A stretch of 15,986 nt of DNA, taken from positions 1-15,986 of the forward strand of contig CALESU010000073.1 of assembly GCA_937914905.1 (NCBI GenBank). Direction: 5' to 3'. A program made the position numbers and the translations under genes. This DNA is from an uncultured bacterium (GTDB lineage: Bacteria > Patescibacteriota > Microgenomatia > UBA1406 > GWC2-37-13). Under the pieces are notes generated by a model. It was not told the DNA's origin. It made no database searches and worked only from the letters and a program-made list of their open reading frames with translations. Positions 9,806-15,986 of the stretch are shown in pieces (position 1 is the stretch's first letter; the number at the start of each line of letters is the position of its first letter).

Positions 9806-11647
9806 CTATCCAAGAACCGCATTCACAATTGCCTCTGCGTCAATCTCTTCAAGTCTCAGTAGCTCGTGAGGGAGGCCCGAGCGAGGGATTTTTCCCACTG
9901 CAAGATGAGTGAACTGTGTCGCCATGCCATCGAGCGCTTGGCGCACTGCATCTCCCACCCCTCCGTCTGGATAATGATCTTCCACCACAATAACATGGCT
10001 CGTTTTGTGAGCTTGTGCTCGGATCGTATTCACATCGATTGGCTTTATGCTGTAAAGATCAACCACTGCAACATAAACATCTTTTTCTAGCAGTACTTTT
10101 TGAGCTTTCAACGCTTCGTGTAGGGTTATTCCCGCGGAAAAAATCACGGCTGTATCTTTTTCAGATGATCGAAGTACTTTTGATCCGCCGATAGGGAAAG
10201 ATTCGTTTGGAGAATACAGCTTGGGCGTTTTTTCTCGAGTAAGTCTTAGATACGAAATACCCTTATGTGCAAGCATTTCATGCATCAGCTTTACGGTAGA
10301 AGTTGCATCAGATGGGTATAAAACGACACTTTTGAGAAGGGATCTCATCATGGAGATATCTTCTAATGCCATTTGCGAGGAACCATCCACGCCAATGGAA
10401 ACCCCCGCATGAGATCCGACTAGTTTGAGATTCCCTTCAGAGTACTGACCCATGCGAATCTGATCAAACGCACGAGTGAGGAATGCGGCGAACGTGGAAG
10501 AGAAAGGGATAAATCCAACCTTACTCATGCCAAGCGCGACCGAAATCATGTTTTGTTCGGCAATATACATCTCAAAAAATCGGTCTGGAGCAACCTCTTT
10601 CATTTTTTCGGCAAATGTGGAGTTTGAAGTTTCAGCATCTAAAACAACAACATTCGGATTATCTGCAAGTTCTTTTAACCCTTCGCCATAGGCTTCTCTC
10701 GTTGCCATCACCCGCGTGAGTATTGCATCGGTGTGGGAAGGATGTTGCTCGAGTAAATCTGGCATTTCAGGCTGAGGAACCGTTCCTCGAATATCTCGGT
10801 CGATAGGTCCAAGTTCACGTAATGCATCGTCGAGCATGTCCTTAGGAAGTGGCTTTCCGTGCCAGTTGTCTTTATCTGCAAGTGCTGTAATTCCTGCGCC
10901 CTTTTGTGTTTTGGCAATCAGCAACGTGGGTTTTTGATTAGAAATAGATTCTAGGTGATCAAATGCAGCGCGCACTTCTTCCAGATCATTTCCTTTCTCA
11001 ATCACGATAGTGTTCCACCCAAATGCTTCCGCACGTTTTTTATACGTGGAAAGATCCCATCCCAGCATTGTTTCTCCTCTTTGACCTAAACGGTTGACGT
11101 CCAGGATCCCGACCAAATTATTAGCTTTATAATGCGCAGCTACTTCCATGGCTTCCCATACTTGGCCTTCCGCAACTTCTGAATCCCCAAGAAGAACATA
11201 TACTCGTGGTTCCCGCGCTGGATAAGCACCCGAGACCTTTTTATGTAGTTTTATTCCCAGCGCCATTCCCAAGCCAACAGATAAACCTTGACCCAAAGAC
11301 CCTGTTGCGACATCACAAAAGGGAAACCGAGGAGTTGGGTGACCTTCAATGTTCGAGTCAATTTTCCGCAATGTCATGAGTTCTTCGTACGATAGTTTTC
11401 CTGCCGCGTGAAAGAGAGAAAAGTATAGGGGAGCTGCGTGTCCTTTTGAGAAAATGAGACGGTCGTTGAAAATATAATGAGGATGCTCGAAATCATAGTG
11501 AAAATGGCCGTCAAAAAGGGCCGTTGCCATTAGCTCAACTGCTGAAAGGGAAGAGGTGGGGTGCCCAGATCCTGCCTCCGTTGTTGAGTTCACAATATCA
11601 TATCTGAGAAGCTTGCAAAGAGACTGAAGTTGAGTGGAGTTTTCCAT
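9806..11647 (-). CDS. tkt: Transketolase, single-chain
   Basis: Transketolase moves two-carbon ketol units between sugar phosphates in the non-oxidative pentose phosphate pathway, using thiamine diphosphate in the cytoplasm. The N-terminal cofactor domain shows AGSGHP (25-30, H29), SKGH (67-70), GSLGQGLSVG (116-125) and the thiamine diphosphate motif from GDSE (154-157) to N185. The pyrimidine-binding domain contains the catalytic glutamate E364 in YIAEQNM, followed by the PFSSTFAAF strand. The C-terminal transketolase domain fills the remaining residues to 613. The length matches the shorter single-chain form (human about 620) rather than the 660-residue E. coli type or the split archaeal form. 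It converges with the fibre gene, with 18 bases between stops. A TGCTATACT extended -10 box ends seven bases before the ATG, so the mRNA may be leaderless. Confidence 0.93.
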   Translation of the reverse strand: MENSTQLQSLCKLLRYDIVNSTTEAGSGHPTSSLSAVELMATALFDGHFHYDFEHPHYIFNDRLIFSKGHAAPLYFSLFHAAGKLSYEELMTLRKIDSNIEGHPTPRFPFCDVATGSLGQGLSVGLGMALGIKLHKKVSGAYPAREPRVYVLLGDSEVAEGQVWEAMEVAAHYKANNLVGILDVNRLGQRGETMLGWDLSTYKKRAEAFGWNTIVIEKGNDLEEVRAAFDHLESISNQKPTLLIAKTQKGAGITALADKDNWHGKPLPKDMLDDALRELGPIDRDIRGTVPQPEMPDLLEQHPSHTDAILTRVMATREAYGEGLKELADNPNVVVLDAETSNSTFAEKMKEVAPDRFFEMYIAEQNMISVALGMSKVGFIPFSSTFAAFLTRAFDQIRMGQYSEGNLKLVGSHAGVSIGVDGSSQMALEDISMMRSLLKSVVLYPSDATSTVKLMHEMLAHKGISYLRLTREKTPKLYSPNESFPIGGSKVLRSSEKDTAVIFSAGITLHEALKAQKVLLEKDVYVAVVDLYSIKPIDVNTIRAQAHKTSHVIVVEDHYPDGGVGDAVRQALDGMATQFTHLAVGKIPRSGLPHELLRLEEIDAEAIVNAVLG

Positions 11648-11654
11648 GGAAATT

Positions 11655-11663
11655 AGTATAGCA
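11655..11663 (-). promoter_or_regulatory. Extended -10 promoter element for transketolase
   Basis: On the minus strand TGCTATACT is an extended -10 box (TGn plus TATACT). It ends seven bases before the transketolase ATG at 11647, so transcription would start at or next to the start codon. I see no good -35 box, as is common with extended -10 promoters. Confidence 0.45.
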
Positions 11664-11695
11664 TACGCAAAACATCTTCTCGAATAGACGCCATC

Positions 11696-11723
11696 TTGAA
11701 ATAAACCTATACTATGATATAAT
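11696..11723 (+). promoter_or_regulatory. Strong sigma70-type promoter for the 196-residue gene
   Basis: TTGAAA (11696-11701) and a perfect TATAAT (11718-11723) are 16 bases apart. Transcription would begin near 11730, leaving a leader of about 34 bases that contains a GGGGGA ribosome binding site (11747-11752) eleven bases before the ATG. Confidence 0.65.
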
Positions 11724-11763
11724 TGAAGCCATTCCCTTTAAGTTATGGGGGAAATTTGAATAT

Positions 11764-12354
11764 ATGAGTGAAATTAGAAAAATTGGTTTTAATAGTCCAG
11801 AACATTACATAAATGGGTTAAATGGACCGAGTGGTCAAACGGAAGAAGTAATCCCTCAAGTGTTTTGGGGAGGTTTAATGAAAGATATTTCAAAGAAGTT
11901 TTCCCATAAAGATTGGCCCCTAAGAGATATGGTGGAAAGTGGTGATTGGTATGATGAAAAAGGATCTGGGACTGTTTATTACTCTCAAATTGGAAGAGAT
12001 CTTAGCAGGAGATTAATCACCGATGAATACGAACAAACCGACGAAGGATCGCGGAGAGTATGTTTTGATAATCATGTATGGAGAATGGGGCTAGTCGGTC
12101 TTTTGCAGAGTCATCTACGTAATGGTCAAATTGATCACTATATTGTGACCGGCAATCAGGTTCCGCAAGCTTTTTACCCGTTTAATAGTGGGTCTAGACT
12201 GAAAGTTTCATATGATCCCGCGCTCGATCCTGCCGGTTTCTATAGTGATGTTTCGGAGTTGATATTCCGAATGCCTCTTACTGAAGTAATTGCGATAAAA
12301 AGGCCGTACACAGTTTTATCACGAGCAGTAGATTTTTTTCAGGGATTGAGATAA
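11764..12354 (+). CDS. Protein of unknown function, 196 residues
   Basis: I do not recognise this protein. It has 196 residues, no signal peptide and no membrane segment, and is rich in aromatic and charged residues (DWPLRDMVESGDWYDE near 54-69, VCFDNHVWRMG near 98-108), so it is probably a soluble cytoplasmic protein. The ATG at 11764 is supported by a near-consensus promoter and by GGGGGA at 11747-11752, one of the few clear Shine-Dalgarno sites in the window. It is transcribed alone, away from transketolase and tail-to-tail with tyrosyl-tRNA synthetase, with five bases between stops. Base composition is lower in GC than its neighbours at the 5' end, but I see no sign of a mobile element. 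Coding status is likely from the length, promoter and ribosome site. Confidence 0.75.
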   Translation: MSEIRKIGFNSPEHYINGLNGPSGQTEEVIPQVFWGGLMKDISKKFSHKDWPLRDMVESGDWYDEKGSGTVYYSQIGRDLSRRLITDEYEQTDEGSRRVCFDNHVWRMGLVGLLQSHLRNGQIDHYIVTGNQVPQAFYPFNSGSRLKVSYDPALDPAGFYSDVSELIFRMPLTEVIAIKRPYTVLSRAVDFFQGLR

Positions 12355-12359
12355 TTTCC

Positions 12360-13439
12360 TCACCTTGTCACTTGGTATGACTTTACTTTCTCAAGAAGTT
12401 TTTTTGCCTCATCATCTTCCTCAAAGTGTTTTCGAACCGGCTGAAGGAGCTGGTCCAACAAAACGGTGACGGTATTTTTCAGATCCATAGGATGCAACGC
12501 TTTTGAGGCATAATCACGCTCCAAATCTTCATATGTACTGTAACTTACACTTCCGCCAAACTTATCCGGACGTTCGATTTGTATAGTGTCGTACGCTTCA
12601 AAAAGCAAGTATTTGCAGTATTCAAGAACGGGATTTTCAGTAACCACACCTTCTGGAGCCCATGCTTTTCCTATTTTTCGTTTGATATCTTCAAGCGAGT
12701 CTGTCATGAAGATCGCAGAGTCAGGATGAGATTTAGACATTTTCAGCTCAATGGTGCGTTTTGTCTTGTCTTGCGTTTCTGTCGTCGGCTTTCCCAGCCC
12801 AAGGAGCATATGATGACTCACGACCACCGGTTTCCAATACCCCAGTTGTGGCCCCACTTCGCGCGCAAGCATGTTTACTTTGCGCTGATCTAAGCCCAGT
12901 TGAGTGATTTTTGCCCCCAGCATGAAAATATCTGCGACTTGCATGCAAGAGTAGATGATATGCGCGCCCGTCAGATTCTCAAGGGATTCTTCTCGTCCCA
13001 TCATTTCAGCAGTTCGTACAAAGCGCTTTAAGGCGTTTGCTTTTCCTACTTGGACCACTAACTTCCAGTAATCTGAATTTTTTGCCATGTCTGATGCCCA
13101 TAAAAACTCCACACGTGAAAGATCCATTCCTGAAGCCCGCCATACCTCGATGAAGTACTTTCCCACGGTTTGAATTTTATCCAAATCTCCGCCCATTTTG
13201 TTGTTTGCCATCGCGTGCCAGTCTGCGACCCACATACGAAATTTAATTCCCGCTTTCGTCATCTTATTTACATTGATAGCCCGGAGTATTCCTTGGGCGA
13301 TGTGAATCTGTCCGGAAGGCTCAAATCCGTCATACGCGATCAATTCTTCACCCGACTCAAGGAGTTCTTTGAGTTGATCTTCGCCAATTATTTCTTCGCC
13401 TACTTCACGAATGAGTTCAATTTTTTCGTCTGTTGTCAT
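12360..13439 (-). CDS. tyrS: Tyrosyl-tRNA synthetase, archaeal/eukaryotic type
   Basis: This class I synthetase attaches tyrosine to its tRNA in the cytoplasm. The HIGH-like motif reads HIAQ at 46-49 in the context GFEPSGQIHIAQG, the KMSKS loop is exact at 233-237, and Y36, Q167 and D170 are in the places expected for tyrosine binding in the archaeal/eukaryotic family. The stretches WVADWHAMANNKMGGDL (70-86) and LDQRKVNMLARE (183-194) match, from memory, plant and protist cytosolic enzymes more closely than the usual bacterial TyrS. At 359 residues it lacks the S4-like C-terminal RNA-binding domain of normal bacterial TyrS (about 420 residues). TrpRS was considered, but the QRK and GFEPSG context favours tyrosine. 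The promoter places the transcription start at the ATG, with no leader. Confidence 0.93.
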   Translation of the reverse strand: MTTDEKIELIREVGEEIIGEDQLKELLESGEELIAYDGFEPSGQIHIAQGILRAINVNKMTKAGIKFRMWVADWHAMANNKMGGDLDKIQTVGKYFIEVWRASGMDLSRVEFLWASDMAKNSDYWKLVVQVGKANALKRFVRTAEMMGREESLENLTGAHIIYSCMQVADIFMLGAKITQLGLDQRKVNMLAREVGPQLGYWKPVVVSHHMLLGLGKPTTETQDKTKRTIELKMSKSHPDSAIFMTDSLEDIKRKIGKAWAPEGVVTENPVLEYCKYLLFEAYDTIQIERPDKFGGSVSYSTYEDLERDYASKALHPMDLKNTVTVLLDQLLQPVRKHFEEDDEAKKLLEKVKSYQVTR

Positions 13440-13445
13440 ACGGTA

Positions 13446-13473
13446 ATTATACTTGTCGTGGCAACCGGGTCAA
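13446..13473 (-). promoter_or_regulatory. Near-consensus promoter for tyrosyl-tRNA synthetase, leaderless
   Basis: On the minus strand TTGACC (13473-13468) and a perfect TATAAT (13451-13446) are 16 bases apart. Only six bases separate the -10 box from the ATG at 13439, so the transcript should begin at the start codon itself. Confidence 0.65.
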
Positions 13474-13599
13474 ATGGAAGTGAATATTGAAAGGGAATCA
13501 CGACCGGCGTTCTTAATGTTGCGTCGATGATGATACTATGGAGATAGCAGATGGTGAGCAATGGTTCCTTCGTTTCGAATAATCATCTTAATTATCTCT

Positions 13600-14604
13600 T
13601 CAAAAACGATTGAGCATGTTTATTATTTGGCTTTTTGATGCTGTGGAGATGTGAACCAACACCAATCCTATTTTTTTCTGTCCATATATCACCACACTTC
13701 CTATGGGAGCTAGTAAGATTGCAGGTAAGGCAAGCAGATCTTCTTCCCCCATTACTTTGAGAATCTGTGGCTTATCCTTCTTTTCTTGATCGCGAATCAT
13801 ACGTGCCATCTCGATCACCGCTTTTCTCCGGATTTCTCCTGCAGGGTTTATCACTCGTTTATCATGGCGGATGACAGTGTCCATGTGTTTCCTTTGTGTC
13901 TTTCCATCAACCACGGCAATATCTGGCGAAAATCCCGCGTTTTGAAGGGATAAATATGCAACATCTCCCACACAAATAGTACAGATGGGGTGCAATGATT
14001 TGATATATTGTATTGCTGTTAACGCGGTATCTGACTGGGTATCATCTGTCCCTTGAATAACTTTCCCCAAAGGCTTTCTCAAGGCGGGTCGAACAGAAGA
14101 GGGGAGTATGAGGCGATGGGCTTGGGTAAATAACTTGAGATAGGGATTTCCATGAATATCCTTCAATCCATGTCGAATATCTCCCGAACGTATGATTTTG
14201 TGATCACTTCCTTTCACGAAATCCACCAGTACATACGCAAGGGGCGTCAATCCTTGTTTTTTTCTCTGCAGATTGATTTTTCTCGCATTCGAATGAGTTT
14301 CTCTGGTCACGACAATAGCGTCAAGAGTGAGGTCAGTATCTGCAATGCCATACATGGTTTTGAGCTCAAATAGATGAATGGTCGAATCAGGAAAATTGGT
14401 GTTAATATACGCAAGAACGTGATCTTTGCGTTGTTGAAACGGCGCAATCACCTGCTGAAGTTTTTTGTTCGAAAGCATCGAGTTAGACGTAATGCCAATA
14501 CTTAGAAGTCTGGCTGATTTACATGCAGTATCGATCAGACGTCGATGCCCATCATGAAGTTGGTCGAATGTCCCACCGAGTGCGACGTGATTGTATTGAA
14601 ACAT
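13600..14604 (-). CDS. Fused phosphopantetheine adenylyltransferase / GTP-dependent dephospho-CoA kinase (DUF359)
   Basis: Two enzymes for the last two steps of coenzyme A synthesis appear joined in one 334-residue chain. Residues 1-155 are a nucleotidyltransferase of the archaeal/eukaryotic phosphopantetheine adenylyltransferase type: LGGTFDQLHDGH (9-20) carries the HxGH motif, and KIIRSGDIR (136-144) lies where the family has its second nucleotide-binding motif. This half would make dephospho-CoA from 4'-phosphopantetheine and ATP. Residues about 165-334 match DUF359, the archaeal GTP-dependent dephospho-CoA kinase: CVGDVAYLSL (211-220), DIAVVDGKTQRK (228-239), NPAGEI (253-258), GEEDLLALPA (286-295) and VIYGQ (305-309). 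It has no P-loop, unlike bacterial CoaE. The human CoA synthase is also a fusion of these activities but uses a P-loop kinase. Assignment is by motif recall; activity is inferred. Confidence 0.85.
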   Translation of the reverse strand: MFQYNHVALGGTFDQLHDGHRRLIDTACKSARLLSIGITSNSMLSNKKLQQVIAPFQQRKDHVLAYINTNFPDSTIHLFELKTMYGIADTDLTLDAIVVTRETHSNARKINLQRKKQGLTPLAYVLVDFVKGSDHKIIRSGDIRHGLKDIHGNPYLKLFTQAHRLILPSSVRPALRKPLGKVIQGTDDTQSDTALTAIQYIKSLHPICTICVGDVAYLSLQNAGFSPDIAVVDGKTQRKHMDTVIRHDKRVINPAGEIRRKAVIEMARMIRDQEKKDKPQILKVMGEEDLLALPAILLAPIGSVVIYGQKKIGLVLVHISTASKSQIINMLNRF

Positions 14605-14632
14605 AGAAAGAGTCTTGTCGTATATCCAACTG

Positions 14633-14641
14633 ATTATAGCA
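14633..14641 (-). promoter_or_regulatory. Extended -10 promoter element for the CoA-synthesis fusion gene
   Basis: On the minus strand TGCTATAAT is a perfect extended -10 box. Transcription would start near 14626, giving a leader of about 20 bases with no Shine-Dalgarno site. It lies back to back with the leucyl-tRNA synthetase promoter. Confidence 0.45.
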
Positions 14642-14653
14642 CGCTCAATTGAC

Positions 14654-14682
14654 TTGTGATGGGTTGTGGTGTCGCGTATAAT
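14654..14682 (+). promoter_or_regulatory. Promoter for leucyl-tRNA synthetase with very short leader
   Basis: TTGTGA (14654-14659) and a perfect TATAAT (14677-14682) are 17 bases apart. The ATG at 14694 follows the -10 box by 11 bases, so the leader would be about five bases and lacks a ribosome binding site. A better -35 match, TTGACT at 14649, would give an overlong spacing of 22. Confidence 0.55.
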
Positions 14683-14693
14683 AAGTCATTACT

Positions 14694-15986
14694 ATGACTA
14701 CCAAATATCAACCTCAGACGTTTGAAGCACGTTGGCAAGCCCAATGGGAAAAAGACGGCGTGTACCATGCGTCTCAACAATCGCCGAAGGAGCGGATGTA
14801 TATTCTCGACATGTTCCCGTATCCATCAGGTGCGGGGCTTCACGTAGGGCACCCGCGAGGATACACCGCAACGGATATTTTGTCTCGCTATTATCGAATG
14901 AAGGGGTTTGAAGTTTTACACCCTATGGGGTGGGATGCATTTGGTTTACCTGCAGAAAACGCAGCTATAAAGGCAAAATCAAACCCGAAAAAACTCGTTC
15001 CCGCAAACATCGAAAACTTTAAACGCCAAATGCAAATGTTGGGGTTTTCCTATGATTGGAGCCGTGAATTTGCTACCACTGATCCCACATATTTTCGATG
15101 GACTCAATGGCTCTTTATTCAGTTTTTCAAAATGGGGCTTCTCACCAAGAAAAATACACCCATCAACTACTGTCCTTCATGTAAAACGGGACTTGCAGAA
15201 GAAGAGGTTCTTGCCGATGGTACTCATGAGCGGTGTGGAAACAAGATTGTCAAGAAAGATCTGCCCCAGTGGATTTTTCGGATTACTAAGTATGCAGATG
15301 ATCTCACGGATAGTCTTGAAGGTTTAAAATGGCCCAAAGGGATTTTGGAAATGCAAAAAAACTGGATTGGGCGTAAGGAGGGGATAAATATTACCTATCA
15401 CATCGAGGGTATATCAGAAACTGTTACGTGTTTTACCACACGACCAGACACAAACTTTGGAGCCACATTTATCGTGGTGGCTCCCGAACACACTCTTGTT
15501 CAAAATATTCTCGACCGTACAATAAGCACTGACGAAATAAATGATAAAACCCGCGAAGTGATAACCTCATACGTGGCTCAAGCAAAGGCTAAATCACAAC
15601 AAGACCGTATGACAGAAGGTACTAAAAAAACGGGGGTATTTACGGGTTTGTTTGCGAAGAATCAATTAAACGGCACCCGACTCCCGATTTGGATTTCGGA
15701 CTTTGTTCTCACTGATTTTGGGACAGGAGCCGTTGTTGGTGTTCCCGGACATGACTTACGCGACTTTGATTTTGCGCTCACCTTCGGTCTTCCGGTGGTC
15801 CGTGTGGTGGTAAGCAGTGACGGCGATGCATCGCCAATAGAAAACCGCTCGCAAGTTCAAGAAGATGAAGGCTCCATGACAAACTCTGCATTTTTAGACG
15901 GAATGGAAATCCATCAAGCGAAAAATGTAATGATGGATCATCTGGAAGCCAAACAATGGGGAAAGCGCGTAGTGACGTATCATTTG
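14694..15986 (+). CDS. leuS: Leucyl-tRNA synthetase, N-terminal half (runs off the window)
   Basis: The frame is open from the ATG at 14694 to the last base (431 codons); the full enzyme is usually over 800 residues, so about half is present. It attaches leucine to its tRNA and removes wrongly attached amino acids. The HIGH motif is HVGH at 50-53 in the bacterial context YPSGAGLHVGHPRGYT. A zinc-binding-like insert has C160, C163, H178 and C181. The CP1 editing domain shows the threonine-rich TTRPDT at 248-253 and GHDLRDF at 352-358 with D354, the residue that normally binds the amino group of the mischarged leucine analogue. KMSKS lies beyond the window. The protein is of ordinary bacterial type, unlike the tyrosyl enzyme nearby. 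It is divergent from the CoA fusion gene. Confidence 0.95.
   Translation, partial: MTTKYQPQTFEARWQAQWEKDGVYHASQQSPKERMYILDMFPYPSGAGLHVGHPRGYTATDILSRYYRMKGFEVLHPMGWDAFGLPAENAAIKAKSNPKKLVPANIENFKRQMQMLGFSYDWSREFATTDPTYFRWTQWLFIQFFKMGLLTKKNTPINYCPSCKTGLAEEEVLADGTHERCGNKIVKKDLPQWIFRITKYADDLTDSLEGLKWPKGILEMQKNWIGRKEGINITYHIEGISETVTCFTTRPDTNFGATFIVVAPEHTLVQNILDRTISTDEINDKTREVITSYVAQAKAKSQQDRMTEGTKKTGVFTGLFAKNQLNGTRLPIWISDFVLTDFGTGAVVGVPGHDLRDFDFALTFGLPVVRVVVSSDGDASPIENRSQVQEDEGSMTNSAFLDGMEIHQAKNVMMDHLEAKQWGKRVVTYHL

Noticed and set aside
14649..14682. TTGACT at 14649 as the -35 box for leucyl-tRNA synthetase
   Set aside because: The spacing to TATAAT would be 22 bases, too long; TTGTGA at 14654 with 17 bases fits better.

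Overview
The window looks like a contig from an uncultivated bacterium of the Candidate Phyla Radiation (Patescibacteria). Four things point that way: tightly packed genes with few Shine-Dalgarno sites, a very long fibre-like surface protein of the style common in those genomes, a eukaryote/archaeal-type tyrosyl-tRNA synthetase without an S4 domain, and a CoA-biosynthesis fusion built from archaeal-type modules. TGA ends several genes, so the code is standard. The placement is inference from protein style, because no marker gene or database search was available.

Layout. Positions 1 to about 268 are a GC-rich block (about 60% GC by hand count over the first 240 bases) carrying the 3' end of an unrelated plus-strand gene. 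It appears to be joined to the rest by a chimeric junction. From about 268 to 5904, on the minus strand, lies a six-gene F1-type rotary ATPase operon, read in transcription order as c-like, b, delta, alpha, gamma, beta. Across a 220-bp divergent intergenic region, a plus-strand gene (6125-9787) encodes a 1220-residue secreted or membrane-anchored fibre-like protein. Then come a single-chain transketolase (minus), a 196-residue protein of unknown function (plus), tyrosyl-tRNA synthetase (minus), a fused phosphopantetheine adenylyltransferase / DUF359-type dephospho-CoA kinase (minus), and the 5' half of leucyl-tRNA synthetase (plus), which runs off the window.

The most interesting part is the ATPase plus fibre locus. 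The alpha and beta subunits keep their nucleotide-binding residues: P-loops, the beta GER-S-REG glutamate and the alpha arginine finger. The c-like subunit, however, has phenylalanine where the essential ion-binding Asp/Glu should be and has no acidic residue in either membrane helix. It also carries a signal peptide and an outward-facing domain of about 155 residues. No subunit a gene is present at the head of the operon. These facts suggest an ATP-hydrolysing rotary motor that does not conduct protons or sodium and could turn or move an external structure. The only known parallel I can name is the set of F1-like ATPases of mycoplasmas, one of which powers Mycoplasma mobile gliding. The divergent neighbour, a giant fibre-like surface protein, is a plausible but unproven partner.

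The right half is housekeeping: pentose phosphate metabolism, coenzyme A synthesis and two tRNA charging enzymes. Several of these genes have near-consensus -10 boxes only 6 to 11 bases ahead of the start codon, which suggests leaderless or nearly leaderless mRNAs.
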